Notes: a model not told the origin generated them from the letters alone. Shown: positions 32,416 to 40,755, counted from the first letter of the stretch. The stretch is DNA of 50,211 nt from an uncultured Holdemanella sp. (GCF_934754935.1 NZ_CAKVJB010000015.1:1-50211), one strand, 5' to 3'. Made by a program: numbers and translations.

Positions 32416-32991
32416 ATGGGTGAATTAATGGCACTTTTAGTAACGAGTGTATTAGTAAATAACGTTATCTTAACTCAATTCTTAGGTATGTGTCCATTCA
32501 TGGGTGTTTCTAAAAAGAAAAGCTCAGCTATTGGTATGGGTGTTGCCGTTGTCTTCGTTATCGTTGTTGCTGCATTAGTTACATATGCACTATATTATTT
32601 AGTACTTGTACCTTTACAACTTGAATTTATGGATTTGATTACATTTATCTTGGTAATCGCATCTTTGGTTCAGTTGACAGAAATGTTTATTAAAAAGACA
32701 AGTCCTGCGCTTTATAAATCTTTAGGTGTTTATTTACCTTTGATCACAACAAACTGTGTTGTATTAAATGTATGTTTAGTAAATATCTCTAATAGTTATA
32801 ATTTTGCACAAATGTTAGTATACTCAATTGGTACTCCATTAGGATTTGCCCTTGTATTATTCATTTTCTCAACAATTCGTGAAAGATTAGAACAAAGTGA
32901 AGTTCCAAATGCCTTTGTTGGTAATCCAATCGCCTTGATTGTAGCTGCCATCATGGCTATGGCATTCTCTTGCTTTACAGGAATTGTATAA
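32416..32991 (+). CDS. rnfA: Rnf complex subunit A (membrane protein)
   Basis: A 191-residue six-helix membrane protein, paralogous to RnfE in inverted topology. Seen: VNNVILTQFLGMCPFMGVSKK and YLPLITTNCVVLNVCL, with the conserved Cys residues (GMC, TNC) of the RnfA/E pair. It starts one base after the rnfE stop. The last base of its stop is the first base of the next gene. Confidence 0.95.
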   Translation: MGELMALLVTSVLVNNVILTQFLGMCPFMGVSKKKSSAIGMGVAVVFVIVVAALVTYALYYLVLVPLQLEFMDLITFILVIASLVQLTEMFIKKTSPALYKSLGVYLPLITTNCVVLNVCLVNISNSYNFAQMLVYSIGTPLGFALVLFIFSTIRERLEQSEVPNAFVGNPIALIVAAIMAMAFSCFTGIV

Positions 32992-33173
32992 TGAGATATT
33001 TATTCGCAATATTGTTTTTTGGCGCATTGGTCGCTATCTATATTGTTTTGTATTTAATGAATAAAAAAACACCCAAACCAGAGGGGTGTGAAGATTTAAA
33101 AGCGGATTGTGATGGATGTAAGGATTTTGCGTGCACAAACAATCCAGCTCACAATCGAGTGAAGGGAGAATAA
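32991..33173 (+). CDS. small Cys-rich single-span membrane protein in the rnf operon
   Basis: A 60-residue protein, MRYLFAILFFGALVAIYIVL then a Cys-rich tail. One membrane helix (about 3-23) is followed by a cytoplasmic-like tail with four cysteines, C33-x6-C40-x2-C43-x4-C48. The C-x2-C-x4-C part has the same spacing as the cluster motif in the RnfB encoded next (C47-x2-C50-x4-C55). The ATG overlaps the rnfA stop (TAATG), and rnfB follows after 2 bases, so it is embedded in the operon. It is not one of the six standard Rnf subunits. Small FeoB-associated Cys-rich proteins have a similar outline, so homology to those is the main alternative. Confidence 0.75.
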   Translation: MRYLFAILFFGALVAIYIVLYLMNKKTPKPEGCEDLKADCDGCKDFACTNNPAHNRVKGE

Positions 33174-33175
33174 AT

Positions 33176-33484
33176 ATGGTAATCGTAGCCGTAATTATGA
33201 TGCTTGTACTTGGTGCAGTGCTTGGCTTAGGTCTAGGTGTTGCCGACAAATATTTAAAAGTAGAAGCAGATGTACGTGTTGAAAAAGTAACATCATTACT
33301 ACCTGGGTATAACTGTGGTGGTTGTGGATTCCCTGGATGTAGTGGTATGGCTGAAGCCTTGGTTTCAAAAGATATGGATCATATTGCTTGTAAACCTTGT
33401 AAAGCTGACAAGCGTCAAGAAATCATTGATTACTTGAAAAACACACCAGGACCTGATGGTTCTACTATTGAAGTAAAAGGGTAA
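33176..33484 (+). CDS. rnfB: Rnf complex subunit B, short form
   Basis: A 102-residue protein: N-terminal membrane helix (about 1-22) and then the RnfB-type domain with LLPGYNCGGCGFPGCSGMAEAL and HIACKPC (C47, C50, C55, C72, C75), enough for one 4Fe-4S cluster. Typical RnfB continues with two or more ferredoxin-type clusters (about 190-330 residues in total); these are absent. A perfect terminator follows at once and the other strand holds rqcH, so there is no frameshifted remainder. AAGGGAG precedes the ATG. It would form the ferredoxin-side entry of the complex, perhaps with the small Cys-rich protein. Confidence 0.88.
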   Translation: MVIVAVIMMLVLGAVLGLGLGVADKYLKVEADVRVEKVTSLLPGYNCGGCGFPGCSGMAEALVSKDMDHIACKPCKADKRQEIIDYLKNTPGPDGSTIEVKG

Positions 33485-33485
33485 A

Positions 33486-33514
33486 AGAAAGAGATGGAAA
33501 TTCCATCTCTTTTA
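33486..33514. terminator. bidirectional terminator of rnf and rqcH
   Basis: The stem AAAGAGATGG (33488-33497) / CCATCTCTTT (33503-33512), 5-base loop and T-rich tract downstream. The rqcH stop is at 33512, so it can serve both strands. Confidence 0.87.
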
Positions 33515-35146
33515 CTTTACCTGATGATTTTTGATGATGTCTAATAAATAAGCTTCATCTGGATCAATATAGATTGTCTTATTGGATTTCATCGTCACAA
33601 AACCGATCTTAGATCCAGGTACCTTCTTGATTTGAGAAATCAAACAATAGTCAACCGGCACAGAACTTGAATCTTTACCTTTTGAATAGTAGGCAGCTAA
33701 CTGTGCACAGAGTCTGATTTGTGTTTCTGTAAAATCATCACTCTTTAATAAGACATGAGATCCATGATAGTCTTTCACATGAAACCATAAATCATTCTTA
33801 CGTGAGACTTGATGAGTCACATAGTTATTTTGAATATTGTTTTTACCAACATAGATTTCACAATCCTCAAAAACAAGATGAAGAACATTTGGTTTGTTGT
33901 TTTTCTTTTTTCTTTTGTTTTCTTTTTTAGGCATTAAAACACGTTGTTTGATCAATTCCTCACGAATTTCGCCTGCATCAAATACGCTACAATGTTGTAA
34001 TTGTTCTTCAAGTTGTGTGTAGTATTCAATATCTTCTTTACATTGATTGATTTGTTCTTCTAAGATGACTAAACTTCGTTTCATCTTATGATATTTCTGA
34101 TAGTACTTATTCGCATTTGTCTTTAGATCATAACGCATATCAATGGGAATTGTTACTTCTTCATTTGTTTCAAAGGAAGGTAAAACGATGGTCTTTTCTT
34201 TTTTGATTTGGTACATGTACGCAAAAATCAAATCACCATATTCTTGATATTTATGATAGTCTTTACCATCTTCTAAGGCTTGTTCAAGCTTTGGAAGTTT
34301 TTTTATTTGTTTCGTCTTTTCTTTATCGACTGTACGAATTATATCTCCATATTGTTCTTTGATACGTTTCTTTTGTTCATCTTCCTCATATAAATGATTC
34401 AAGCCTTCCATAATGGTATAGGTTTTTGGTTGCTCATTTAAATGTTTTAATTCAATGCAATGAAAGTCTTTTTTATAGATGTATAAAGTATTAGAATTCA
34501 CCACTTCATTTAATATATCGATATATTTTTCGTTGTTTTTTATACGATACATAAATTCATTGGAAAGTAATGGAGAAAAGCCATAGATTTGTTTGACTAG
34601 ACTTTGGTCTAGATCAATATCTTTGATTTCAAATGGATTTTGTTTTTCCGGTTGGCTAGGAGCTACATACTTTGCGCCTGGATGAATGAATCGTTTCGCA
34701 TTTTCATATACAGGAATACGTTTTAATGCATCCACAATTACACCATCTTTGATTAAAATAAGGTTAGCATATTTTCCCATGAGTTCGATATTTAGATCGT
34801 ATTTAACTAAATCTTGAAATTCATTACGACAAGATAAGTGTAAACATAAAATACGGTCATAGCCAACTTGTTCAAAAGATTCGACAATGGCTTGGGAACA
34901 TAATTTTCTTAATACCATCACAAAGTTGGATGGTTCTGGTTGAATACCGGGAATAAAGTTTGCGATATATACGCGATTTGTGTTGGAATGTACATTGATG
35001 ACAAGCTTTTGATTTCCTTCATTACGCGTATGAAGATGAATCAAGATTTCTTCATCGCTGATATTTTGTATTTTACCAATTTTACATGGGGTATATGCGT
35101 TTAATTTTTCTTGAATATTGTATAAAAATAATCCGTCGATTGCCAT
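33512..35146 (-). CDS. rqcH: ribosome quality control factor RqcH (NFACT family)
   Basis: A 544-residue NFACT protein. It starts MAIDGLFLYNIQEKLN and has NFACT-N (VINVHSNTNRVYIAN, NFVMVLRKL), helix-hairpin-helix and coiled-coil middle parts, and the C-terminal NFACT-R domain (YVGKNNIQNNYVTHQVSRKNDLWFHVKDYHGSHVLLKS). RqcH adds C-terminal alanine tails to nascent chains on stalled 50S subunits; older names are FbpA/YloA. CAAGGAGG precedes the ATG. The YlmH gene in this window belongs to the same pathway. Confidence 0.93.
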   Translation of the reverse strand: MAIDGLFLYNIQEKLNAYTPCKIGKIQNISDEEILIHLHTRNEGNQKLVINVHSNTNRVYIANFIPGIQPEPSNFVMVLRKLCSQAIVESFEQVGYDRILCLHLSCRNEFQDLVKYDLNIELMGKYANLILIKDGVIVDALKRIPVYENAKRFIHPGAKYVAPSQPEKQNPFEIKDIDLDQSLVKQIYGFSPLLSNEFMYRIKNNEKYIDILNEVVNSNTLYIYKKDFHCIELKHLNEQPKTYTIMEGLNHLYEEDEQKKRIKEQYGDIIRTVDKEKTKQIKKLPKLEQALEDGKDYHKYQEYGDLIFAYMYQIKKEKTIVLPSFETNEEVTIPIDMRYDLKTNANKYYQKYHKMKRSLVILEEQINQCKEDIEYYTQLEEQLQHCSVFDAGEIREELIKQRVLMPKKENKRKKKNNKPNVLHLVFEDCEIYVGKNNIQNNYVTHQVSRKNDLWFHVKDYHGSHVLLKSDDFTETQIRLCAQLAAYYSKGKDSSSVPVDYCLISQIKKVPGSKIGFVTMKSNKTIYIDPDEAYLLDIIKNHQVK

Positions 35147-35170
35147 AAAAACCTCCTTGGTCTGATAAAA

Positions 35171-35199
35171 ATTATAACATAGTTAAATAAAATTTGACA
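35171..35199 (-). promoter_or_regulatory. promoter of rqcH
   Basis: On the minus strand TGTCAA (35194-35199), a 17-base spacer and TATAAT (35171-35176). Its -35 hexamer is exactly the complement of the gmk -35. Confidence 0.65.
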
Positions 35200-35222
35200 C
35201 ACATGGTTTGGACTTGTAAAAT
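35194..35222 (+). promoter_or_regulatory. promoter of gmk
   Basis: A consensus TTGACA (35194-35199), a 17-base spacer and TAAAAT (35217-35222). Transcription is expected near 35229, which rules out the upstream ATG at 35225 as the gmk start. Confidence 0.78.
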
Positions 35223-35251
35223 GGATGAAAAAGAGGGAGAGCGAGATTCAC

Positions 35252-35830
35252 ATGGAAAGAGGTCTATTAATTATTTTGAGTGGTCCTAGTGGTGTAGGAA
35301 AAGGGACGATTCGTAAATATTTTGAAAAAGATGAACGTCTAAATTTAGCTTATTCAACTTCAATGACTACACGTAAACCGCGTGCTGGAGAGGTCGATGG
35401 AAAAGATTATTTTTTCTCAACACGTGAAGATTTTGAGAAAGCCATTAAAGAAGGGGGCCTTTTAGAGTGGGCAGAGTTTGTTGGAAACTACTATGGAACG
35501 CCTTTAAAAGAAGTTAATCGTTTGCGTGATGAAGGAAAGAATGTTTTATTAGAAATTGAAGTGCAAGGGGCTATTCAAGTACAGGAAAAATGTCCGGATG
35601 CCGTTTCAATCTTTATCATTCCGCCTTCAATGGAGGAACTAGAAAGACGTATTCGTGGTCGTAGTACAGAGCCTGAAGAAATTATTCAGCAAAGACTTGC
35701 CAAAGCGAGCAATGAAATGAAGATGGTATCTCAATATAAATATATTGTATGTAATGATGATCCAAAACTTGCGGCTGAATTAATTAAGACGATTATTCTT
35801 CGCCATGTTGAGCTTGAAGAAAACAAATAG
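35252..35830 (+). CDS. gmk: guanylate kinase
   Basis: A 192-residue enzyme phosphorylating GMP to GDP. Seen: P-loop GPSGVGKGT near the N-terminus, STSMTTRKPRAGEVDGKDYFF (GMP binding) and the lid R-rich segment ELERRIRGRSTEPEEIIQQRL. The frame opens at 35225, but the -10 box is adjacent to that ATG; the ATG at 35252 (MERGLLIILSG) fits the promoter and family length. It is monocistronic or read into the rimP leader; a separate promoter for rimP lies just after it. Confidence 0.94.
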   Translation: MERGLLIILSGPSGVGKGTIRKYFEKDERLNLAYSTSMTTRKPRAGEVDGKDYFFSTREDFEKAIKEGGLLEWAEFVGNYYGTPLKEVNRLRDEGKNVLLEIEVQGAIQVQEKCPDAVSIFIIPPSMEELERRIRGRSTEPEEIIQQRLAKASNEMKMVSQYKYIVCNDDPKLAAELIKTIILRHVELEENK

Positions 35831-35859
35831 TTGCAAATGAAGCGAATTTGTGCTATAAA
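35831..35859 (+). promoter_or_regulatory. promoter of the rimP-nusA-infB operon
   Basis: TTGCAA (35831-35836), a 17-base spacer and extended -10 TGC-TATAAA (35851-35859), directly after the gmk stop. Confidence 0.78.
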
Positions 35860-35877
35860 TTAGGTGTATAGAAATCA

Positions 35878-35899
35878 AAGGAGTGGGGAACCACTCCTT
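35878..35899 (+). promoter_or_regulatory. leader hairpin of the rimP operon
   Basis: A perfect 9-bp stem (AAGGAGTGG / CCACTCCTT) closed by a GGAA tetraloop, between promoter and rimP. There is no T run, so it is not a terminator. Similar GAGTGG/CCACTC hairpins are common ahead of rimP in Bacillota; the function here is unknown. Confidence 0.7.
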
Positions 35900-35924
35900 A
35901 TGTTTTGCTACTAAGGAGAAATGT

Positions 35925-36383
35925 ATGGACAATCTTAAAGAATGGATTGAAGAAGTTCTTAATGAAAATGGATGTCATTTGTATGATCTTGAATGGATCA
36001 CAAATCAGGGGACTCCATTATTAAGAGTTTCGGTTGAAAAAGAAGACGGTACAATGGATTTGGATACTTGTGCATCTTGCTCAGATGTAATTGGACAAAT
36101 GCTTGATGAAAAAGACTGGTATGCTCATGAATACATGCTTGAAGTTTGTTCGCCAGGAGCCGAAAGAGAACTCAGAACGGATGAAGAAGTTCAAAGAGCT
36201 GTTGGCAAATATGTATTTGTGAAGATGAAAGATCCAAAACAAGGTTTAGATCAAGTGGTTGGTGATCTTGTTGAAGCTACAGAAAAGGATGTAACGATTT
36301 CTTATCGTGAAAAAACAAGAACAAAGAAGATCACTATTGAAAAAAGTAACATTCAGCTGATTATGACAGCTGTAAAGGTATAG
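35925..36383 (+). CDS. rimP: ribosome maturation factor RimP
   Basis: A 152-residue RimP, needed for 30S subunit assembly. Seen: N-terminal GCHLYDLEWITNQGTPLLRVSVEKEDGTMDLDTCASCSDVIG, then YMLEVCSPGAERELRTDEEVQRAVGKYVFVK, the conserved domain junction. The start is the ATG at 35925 with AAGGAG 6 bases upstream; the open frame from 35883 lies in the hairpin leader. It is the first gene of the rimP-nusA-rnpM-ylxQ-infB-rbfA operon. Confidence 0.94.
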   Translation: MDNLKEWIEEVLNENGCHLYDLEWITNQGTPLLRVSVEKEDGTMDLDTCASCSDVIGQMLDEKDWYAHEYMLEVCSPGAERELRTDEEVQRAVGKYVFVKMKDPKQGLDQVVGDLVEATEKDVTISYREKTRTKKITIEKSNIQLIMTAVKV

Positions 36384-36393
36384 GAGAATAAAG

Positions 36394-38004
36394 ATGAAAC
36401 CAAAAATTAAAGTTGAAGATTTAGCAAAGGCTCTACAGGGTATTGAATCGGATCGTCAATTGTCAAAGGAAATTGTTGAAGATGCTTTAAAAGAAGCTTT
36501 GACAAAGGCTTATCGTAAACAAATCGAAATTCCTGAAGTTCAAGTGCGTGTAGACATTGTGGACGGAAATATTCATATCTATCATGAGCGTGTTGTTGTT
36601 GAAGAAGTTGAAGATGATGAATTAGAAGTTCAATTGGATGAAATTCAAGACGAAAATCCAAATATAAAAATCGGAGATATCGTCGATGAAGAAGTGGATT
36701 TTAGAGATTTTGATCGTGCGGCTGTAGTACTTGCGAAAAACGTAATGAAGCAAAAGATTCGTGAAGCTGAAAAGACTTTGGTTTACGAGGAATATTGTGA
36801 TAAAGTCGATGAAATGGTTTTAGGAACGATTGAGACAGTTGAAGAAAAATTTGTGATCGTAAATATTGGTAAAACATTTGCGATGATGAAAAAATCAGCT
36901 CAAATTCCTACAGAACACTATAAAGAAGGCGACAACATTTTAGTTGTCATTACAGAAGTGAATAAAGAAACTAAGGGTGCGCAAGTCTTAGTATCTCGTG
37001 CAACTCCAGTCTTTGTTCGTCGTTTGTTCGAACGTGAAGTTCCAGAAATCTATAATGGAATTATTGAAATTAAGGCAATTGCTCGTGAAGCGGGTGAAAG
37101 ATGTAAGATTGCGGTTTATTCTCACAATGAAAACATCGATCCAATTGGAGCTTGTATCGGTCCTAGAGGAAGTCGTGTACAAACAATCATTGAAGAATTA
37201 AATGGTGAAAAAATTGATATTTTCGAATGGTCAGACAACATTAGTGAATTGATTGCCAACGCATTAAGTCCAAGTACAGGTGTTGCGGTTATTCCAAATG
37301 AAACTGTAAAAGATGGCTTGATCGTTGTTGTTCCAGATAACCAATTATCATTAGCTATTGGTAAGCGTGGTAAAAATGCTCGTTTAGCTGTTAAACTTAC
37401 AAATCACAAGATCGATATTAAATCGGAAAGTGAAATGCAGGAATTAGGTATTGACTACATGGCAATTTCTAAGAAAATGCAAGAGGAATATGAAGAAAAG
37501 AAAGCAAAAGAACGTGCTTATAAACAGCAACAAAAGATTGAAGAATTAAAATCTAATGAAACTGAGATCGAAAATATTGATGTAGCTGATTTTACTTATG
37601 AAGATGAAGAAGTGGATGCAGTTGAAGAACATGCTCAAGATACTTTATTTGAAAAGGAAAATCCAGTTGAAGAAAAAGAAGTCGATGAAATGGAAGAATT
37701 GGCTCGTATTGCCAAACAAAATCGTAAAGAAAAAACAGCTGCCGATGTAAAGGAATATACTTCTAAATTTGAATCTATGGCTGATGCTTCAAATAAACAA
37801 GAAGAAGTTGTTTCTAAACCTAAAAAAGAAAAGGTTGAAGAAGAAAAGAAAGTTGTTGAAGTTAAGAAATTCAACTATGATGATATGAAGCCAATCTATT
37901 CGGATGAAGAGTTAGCAGAAATCGAAGAACAGGAATATGAAGATGAAAACAACTGGGACGATGACGTTGACTATGAAGAATATGATGAATATTATGATGA
38001 CTAG
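36394..38004 (+). CDS. nusA: transcription termination/antitermination factor NusA with long acidic tail
   Basis: A 536-residue NusA. An N-terminal RNA polymerase-binding domain is followed by S1 (about 135-200; VLGTIETVEEKFVIVNIGKT), KH1 and KH2 (GACIGPRGSRVQTIIEELNGEKIDI; LAIGKRGKNARLAVKL) and then about 165 residues rich in Glu, Asp and Lys, ending in an Asp/Tyr-rich acidic stretch. B. subtilis NusA ends near residue 371, so the tail is an extension. It binds nascent RNA and polymerase, affecting pausing and termination. Confidence 0.94.
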   Translation: MKPKIKVEDLAKALQGIESDRQLSKEIVEDALKEALTKAYRKQIEIPEVQVRVDIVDGNIHIYHERVVVEEVEDDELEVQLDEIQDENPNIKIGDIVDEEVDFRDFDRAAVVLAKNVMKQKIREAEKTLVYEEYCDKVDEMVLGTIETVEEKFVIVNIGKTFAMMKKSAQIPTEHYKEGDNILVVITEVNKETKGAQVLVSRATPVFVRRLFEREVPEIYNGIIEIKAIAREAGERCKIAVYSHNENIDPIGACIGPRGSRVQTIIEELNGEKIDIFEWSDNISELIANALSPSTGVAVIPNETVKDGLIVVVPDNQLSLAIGKRGKNARLAVKLTNHKIDIKSESEMQELGIDYMAISKKMQEEYEEKKAKERAYKQQQKIEELKSNETEIENIDVADFTYEDEEVDAVEEHAQDTLFEKENPVEEKEVDEMEELARIAKQNRKEKTAADVKEYTSKFESMADASNKQEEVVSKPKKEKVEEEKKVVEVKKFNYDDMKPIYSDEELAEIEEQEYEDENNWDDDVDYEEYDEYYDD

Positions 38005-38015
38005 GAGTTGGTTTC

Positions 38016-38276
38016 ATGCGTAAGATTCCAATGCGAAAATGTGTCGTAACACAAGAGCGTTTTCCTAAAAAGGATTTGATTCGTGTGGTGCGTACACCTG
38101 AAAAAACAGTTGAGATCGATTTGACAGGTAAAAAGAATGGGCATGGTGCTTATATTTCAAAAAGTTTGGATACTTTAGCTCTTGCCAAAAAGAATAAAGC
38201 TTTGCAGAGAGCTTTAGAAATTGAAATTCCCGAAGAAGTCTATCAGGAATTAGAGTCAATCATTACCAATGAATAA
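38016..38276 (+). CDS. rnpM: YlxR/RnpM RNA-binding protein
   Basis: An 86-residue protein of the YlxR family with the conserved PMRKCVVTQERFPKKDLIRVVRTPE and GRGAYI-like NGHGAYIS motifs. In B. subtilis YlxR was renamed RnpM because it binds and modulates RNase P. It sits between nusA and ylxQ, as is standard, and overlaps ylxQ by 8 bases. Confidence 0.9.
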   Translation: MRKIPMRKCVVTQERFPKKDLIRVVRTPEKTVEIDLTGKKNGHGAYISKSLDTLALAKKNKALQRALEIEIPEEVYQELESIITNE

Positions 38277-38559
38277 AGTTACGAATTTGATACAGCTAGC
38301 ATATCGTGCTGGTAAAGTAGCAAAGGGTGATTCTTTACTTGTTAGTATTCAAAAATCTCAAGCAAAACTAGTACTTGTATCTTCTTTATGCGGGCAAAAC
38401 CGTATGAAGAAGATTCAGGATAAATGCACATATTATAATGTGCCGTATAGAGTGGTAGAACCATCTGTATTAGATGATGTTTCTTATAAAAAGATGAGTG
38501 CTATTGCGATTGTAGATAGTGGCTTTGCCAAAGCGATTATCGAAAAGATGAAAGGTTAG
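38269..38559 (+). CDS. ylxQ: L7Ae-family K-turn-binding protein YlxQ
   Basis: A 96-residue L7Ae/L30e-fold protein. Seen: NLIQLAYRAGKVAKGDSLLVSIQKSQAKLVLVSSLCGQN, as in YlxQ, an L7Ae relative of the nusA-infB operon that binds K-turn RNA. It starts inside the end of rnpM, so the two are coupled; infB follows after 8 bases. Confidence 0.88.
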   Translation: MNKVTNLIQLAYRAGKVAKGDSLLVSIQKSQAKLVLVSSLCGQNRMKKIQDKCTYYNVPYRVVEPSVLDDVSYKKMSAIAIVDSGFAKAIIEKMKG

Positions 38560-38567
38560 GTGATTCG

Positions 38568-40415
38568 ATGGCTTATAACAACAAAAACAAAAAGAAACCA
38601 AATCGAAAAGGGCATAAGAATTCGTATCAGTCTAATGCACCTAAAAAGGAAGAAGCAGTAAAGGAAATCACATATAGTGATGCGATTACTGTAGGTCAGT
38701 TAGCACAATTGCTTCACAAAAATAGTTCTGAAATCATTAAATTTTTATTTATGATGGGAAATATGTCAACAATCAATACAGTATTATCGGATGAGGATAT
38801 TGAATTGATCTGTATGAACTTCAATGTAGAAGTACATAAAGAAATTATTGTTGATGAAGATGATATTGAAGAACAACTTCAAAATGTAGAAGAAGACGAA
38901 TCTAAATTAGTATCTCGTCCTCCAGTTGTCACAATCATGGGTCACGTTGACCATGGTAAAACAACATTATTGGATACAATTCGTAAAGCCAATGTTACTG
39001 AAGGTGAATTTGGTGGTATCACACAACATATTGGTGCTTACCAGGTATCATTAAAGGGAAGAAAAGTAACGTTCTTAGATACACCAGGTCACGAAGCATT
39101 TACAGCAATGCGTGCTCGTGGTGCTCAAGTTACAGATATCGTTATTATCGTTGTTGCGGCAGATGATGGTGTAATGCCTCAAACAAAAGAAGCAGTTGAT
39201 CATGCCAAAGCGGCTGGTGTTCCAATTGTAGTTGCGGTAAATAAAATTGATAAGCCAGGTGCAAATCCAGATCGTATCATGTCAGAAATGAGTGAGCTTG
39301 GAATCATGCCAGAAGAATGGGGTGGAGATACAATCTTTACTCAGGTTTCTGCAAAAAAAGGAACGGGAGTTCCAGAATTATTGGAAACGATGTTATTAGT
39401 TGCGGATATGCAGGAATTAAAGGCAAATCCAGATACAAATGCTTCTGGTACTGTAATTGAAGCGAAGTTAGATAAAGGTCGTGGACCAGTAGCTACATTG
39501 CTTGTACAACGTGGTACATTACATACGGGAGATAGTGTTGTAGTTGGTACTTCTTATGGTCGTGTTCGTAAAATGACAAATGATCGTGGTATGGAAATCA
39601 AACATGCTGAACCAAGTTGTCCAGTTGAAATCATTGGTCTAAATGAAGTGCCTAGAGCTGGTGATGTCTTCATGTCTTATGATAGCTACAAGAAAGCTGC
39701 AGAAATTGCTGGTCATCGTTTGGATAAACAAATTGAAAAAGAACGTAATTCAACAAGTGCTATGTCATTGGAAGATTTGGCAAAGAGAATTGATGAGGGT
39801 GATGTTCAAGAAATCAATGTCTTGATCAAAGCGGATGTTCAAGGTTCTGCCGAAGCTTTAAAGGCAAGTATGGAAAAACTAGAAGTCGATGGAAACGTTC
39901 GTATCAATGTCATTCGTTCAACTGTAGGTACAATTACAGAATCCGATATCTTATTAGCAAGTGCTTCAAATGCGATTATTTATGGATTTAACATTCGTCC
40001 TAGTGCAGCCATTCGTAAAAAAGCGGAAGAAGAAGGTGTAGAAATTCGTTTACACAACATCATCTATAAAGCTTTAGAAGAATTACAAGCTGCAATGAAA
40101 GGTATGCTTGCACCAGTATATGAAGAAGTTGTCATTGGTCAGGCGGATGTTCGTCAGATTTATAAGGTAAGTAAGATTGGTACGATTGCCGGATGTATGG
40201 TTACTGATGGTAAGATGAAACGTGATTGTAAAGTTCGTTTGATCCGTGAAGGTATTGTTGTTTATACCGGTAAACTTGGATCATTACGTCGTTTTGAAAA
40301 TGATGTTAAAGAAGTACTAAATGGTTACGAATGTGGTATGACAATCGAAAACTTTAACGATATTAAAGTAGGAGATATTTTAGAAGGCTTCGAAGATCAG
40401 GAAGTGGAAGAATAG
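38568..40415 (+). CDS. infB: translation initiation factor IF-2
   Basis: A 615-residue IF-2, the GTPase that brings fMet-tRNA to the 30S subunit. A short basic N-terminal extension is followed by the IF2N domain (TVGQLAQLLHKNSSEIIKFLFMMG), the G domain with GHVDHGKT, DTPGHEAF, NKID and SAKKGTG, and C1/C2 domains with the tRNA-binding end (IGTIAGCMVTDGKMKRDC...FNDIKVGD). It is shorter than B. subtilis IF-2 (716) because the N-terminal linker is reduced. Confidence 0.96.
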   Translation: MAYNNKNKKKPNRKGHKNSYQSNAPKKEEAVKEITYSDAITVGQLAQLLHKNSSEIIKFLFMMGNMSTINTVLSDEDIELICMNFNVEVHKEIIVDEDDIEEQLQNVEEDESKLVSRPPVVTIMGHVDHGKTTLLDTIRKANVTEGEFGGITQHIGAYQVSLKGRKVTFLDTPGHEAFTAMRARGAQVTDIVIIVVAADDGVMPQTKEAVDHAKAAGVPIVVAVNKIDKPGANPDRIMSEMSELGIMPEEWGGDTIFTQVSAKKGTGVPELLETMLLVADMQELKANPDTNASGTVIEAKLDKGRGPVATLLVQRGTLHTGDSVVVGTSYGRVRKMTNDRGMEIKHAEPSCPVEIIGLNEVPRAGDVFMSYDSYKKAAEIAGHRLDKQIEKERNSTSAMSLEDLAKRIDEGDVQEINVLIKADVQGSAEALKASMEKLEVDGNVRINVIRSTVGTITESDILLASASNAIIYGFNIRPSAAIRKKAEEEGVEIRLHNIIYKALEELQAAMKGMLAPVYEEVVIGQADVRQIYKVSKIGTIAGCMVTDGKMKRDCKVRLIREGIVVYTGKLGSLRRFENDVKEVLNGYECGMTIENFNDIKVGDILEGFEDQEVEE

Positions 40416-40416
40416 T

Positions 40417-40755
40417 ATGTCATTAAAAACAGAACGTATGGAGATGACAATTCAAAGAGAGATTTCACGTATTCTTCAATTTGAATTGAAAAATCCAAAT
40501 TTAGGTTTTTGTACGATAACGGATGTACGATGTACAAATGATTTATCACAAGCCAAAGTTTATGTTACATTCCTTGGGAAACAAGGGCGTAATGATGCGG
40601 GTATGCGTGTGTTAAATCAATCAAAGGGTTTCATTCGTTCTCAAGTAGCAAAAAAAATAAAGATTCGTAAAATGCCAGAATTGATCTTTGTACAAGATAC
40701 AAGTCTTGAACAGGGAAATAAGATTGAAAACATTTTAAAGGAAATCGAAAAATAG
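40417..40755 (+). CDS. rbfA: 30S ribosome-binding factor RbfA
   Basis: A 112-residue KH-fold factor for 16S 5'-end maturation and cold growth. Seen: TERMEMTIQREISRILQFELKNPNLGFCTITDVRCTNDLSQAKVYVTFLG and PELIFVQDTSLEQGNKIENIL. It starts one base after infB and is the last gene of the operon before a strong terminator. Confidence 0.94.
   Translation: MSLKTERMEMTIQREISRILQFELKNPNLGFCTITDVRCTNDLSQAKVYVTFLGKQGRNDAGMRVLNQSKGFIRSQVAKKIKIRKMPELIFVQDTSLEQGNKIENILKEIEK

Noticed and set aside
33485..33511. Frameshifted remainder of rnfB
   Set aside because: The 27 bases after the stop are the stem-loop of a terminator and rqcH begins on the other strand, so no ferredoxin-type codons exist downstream in any frame.
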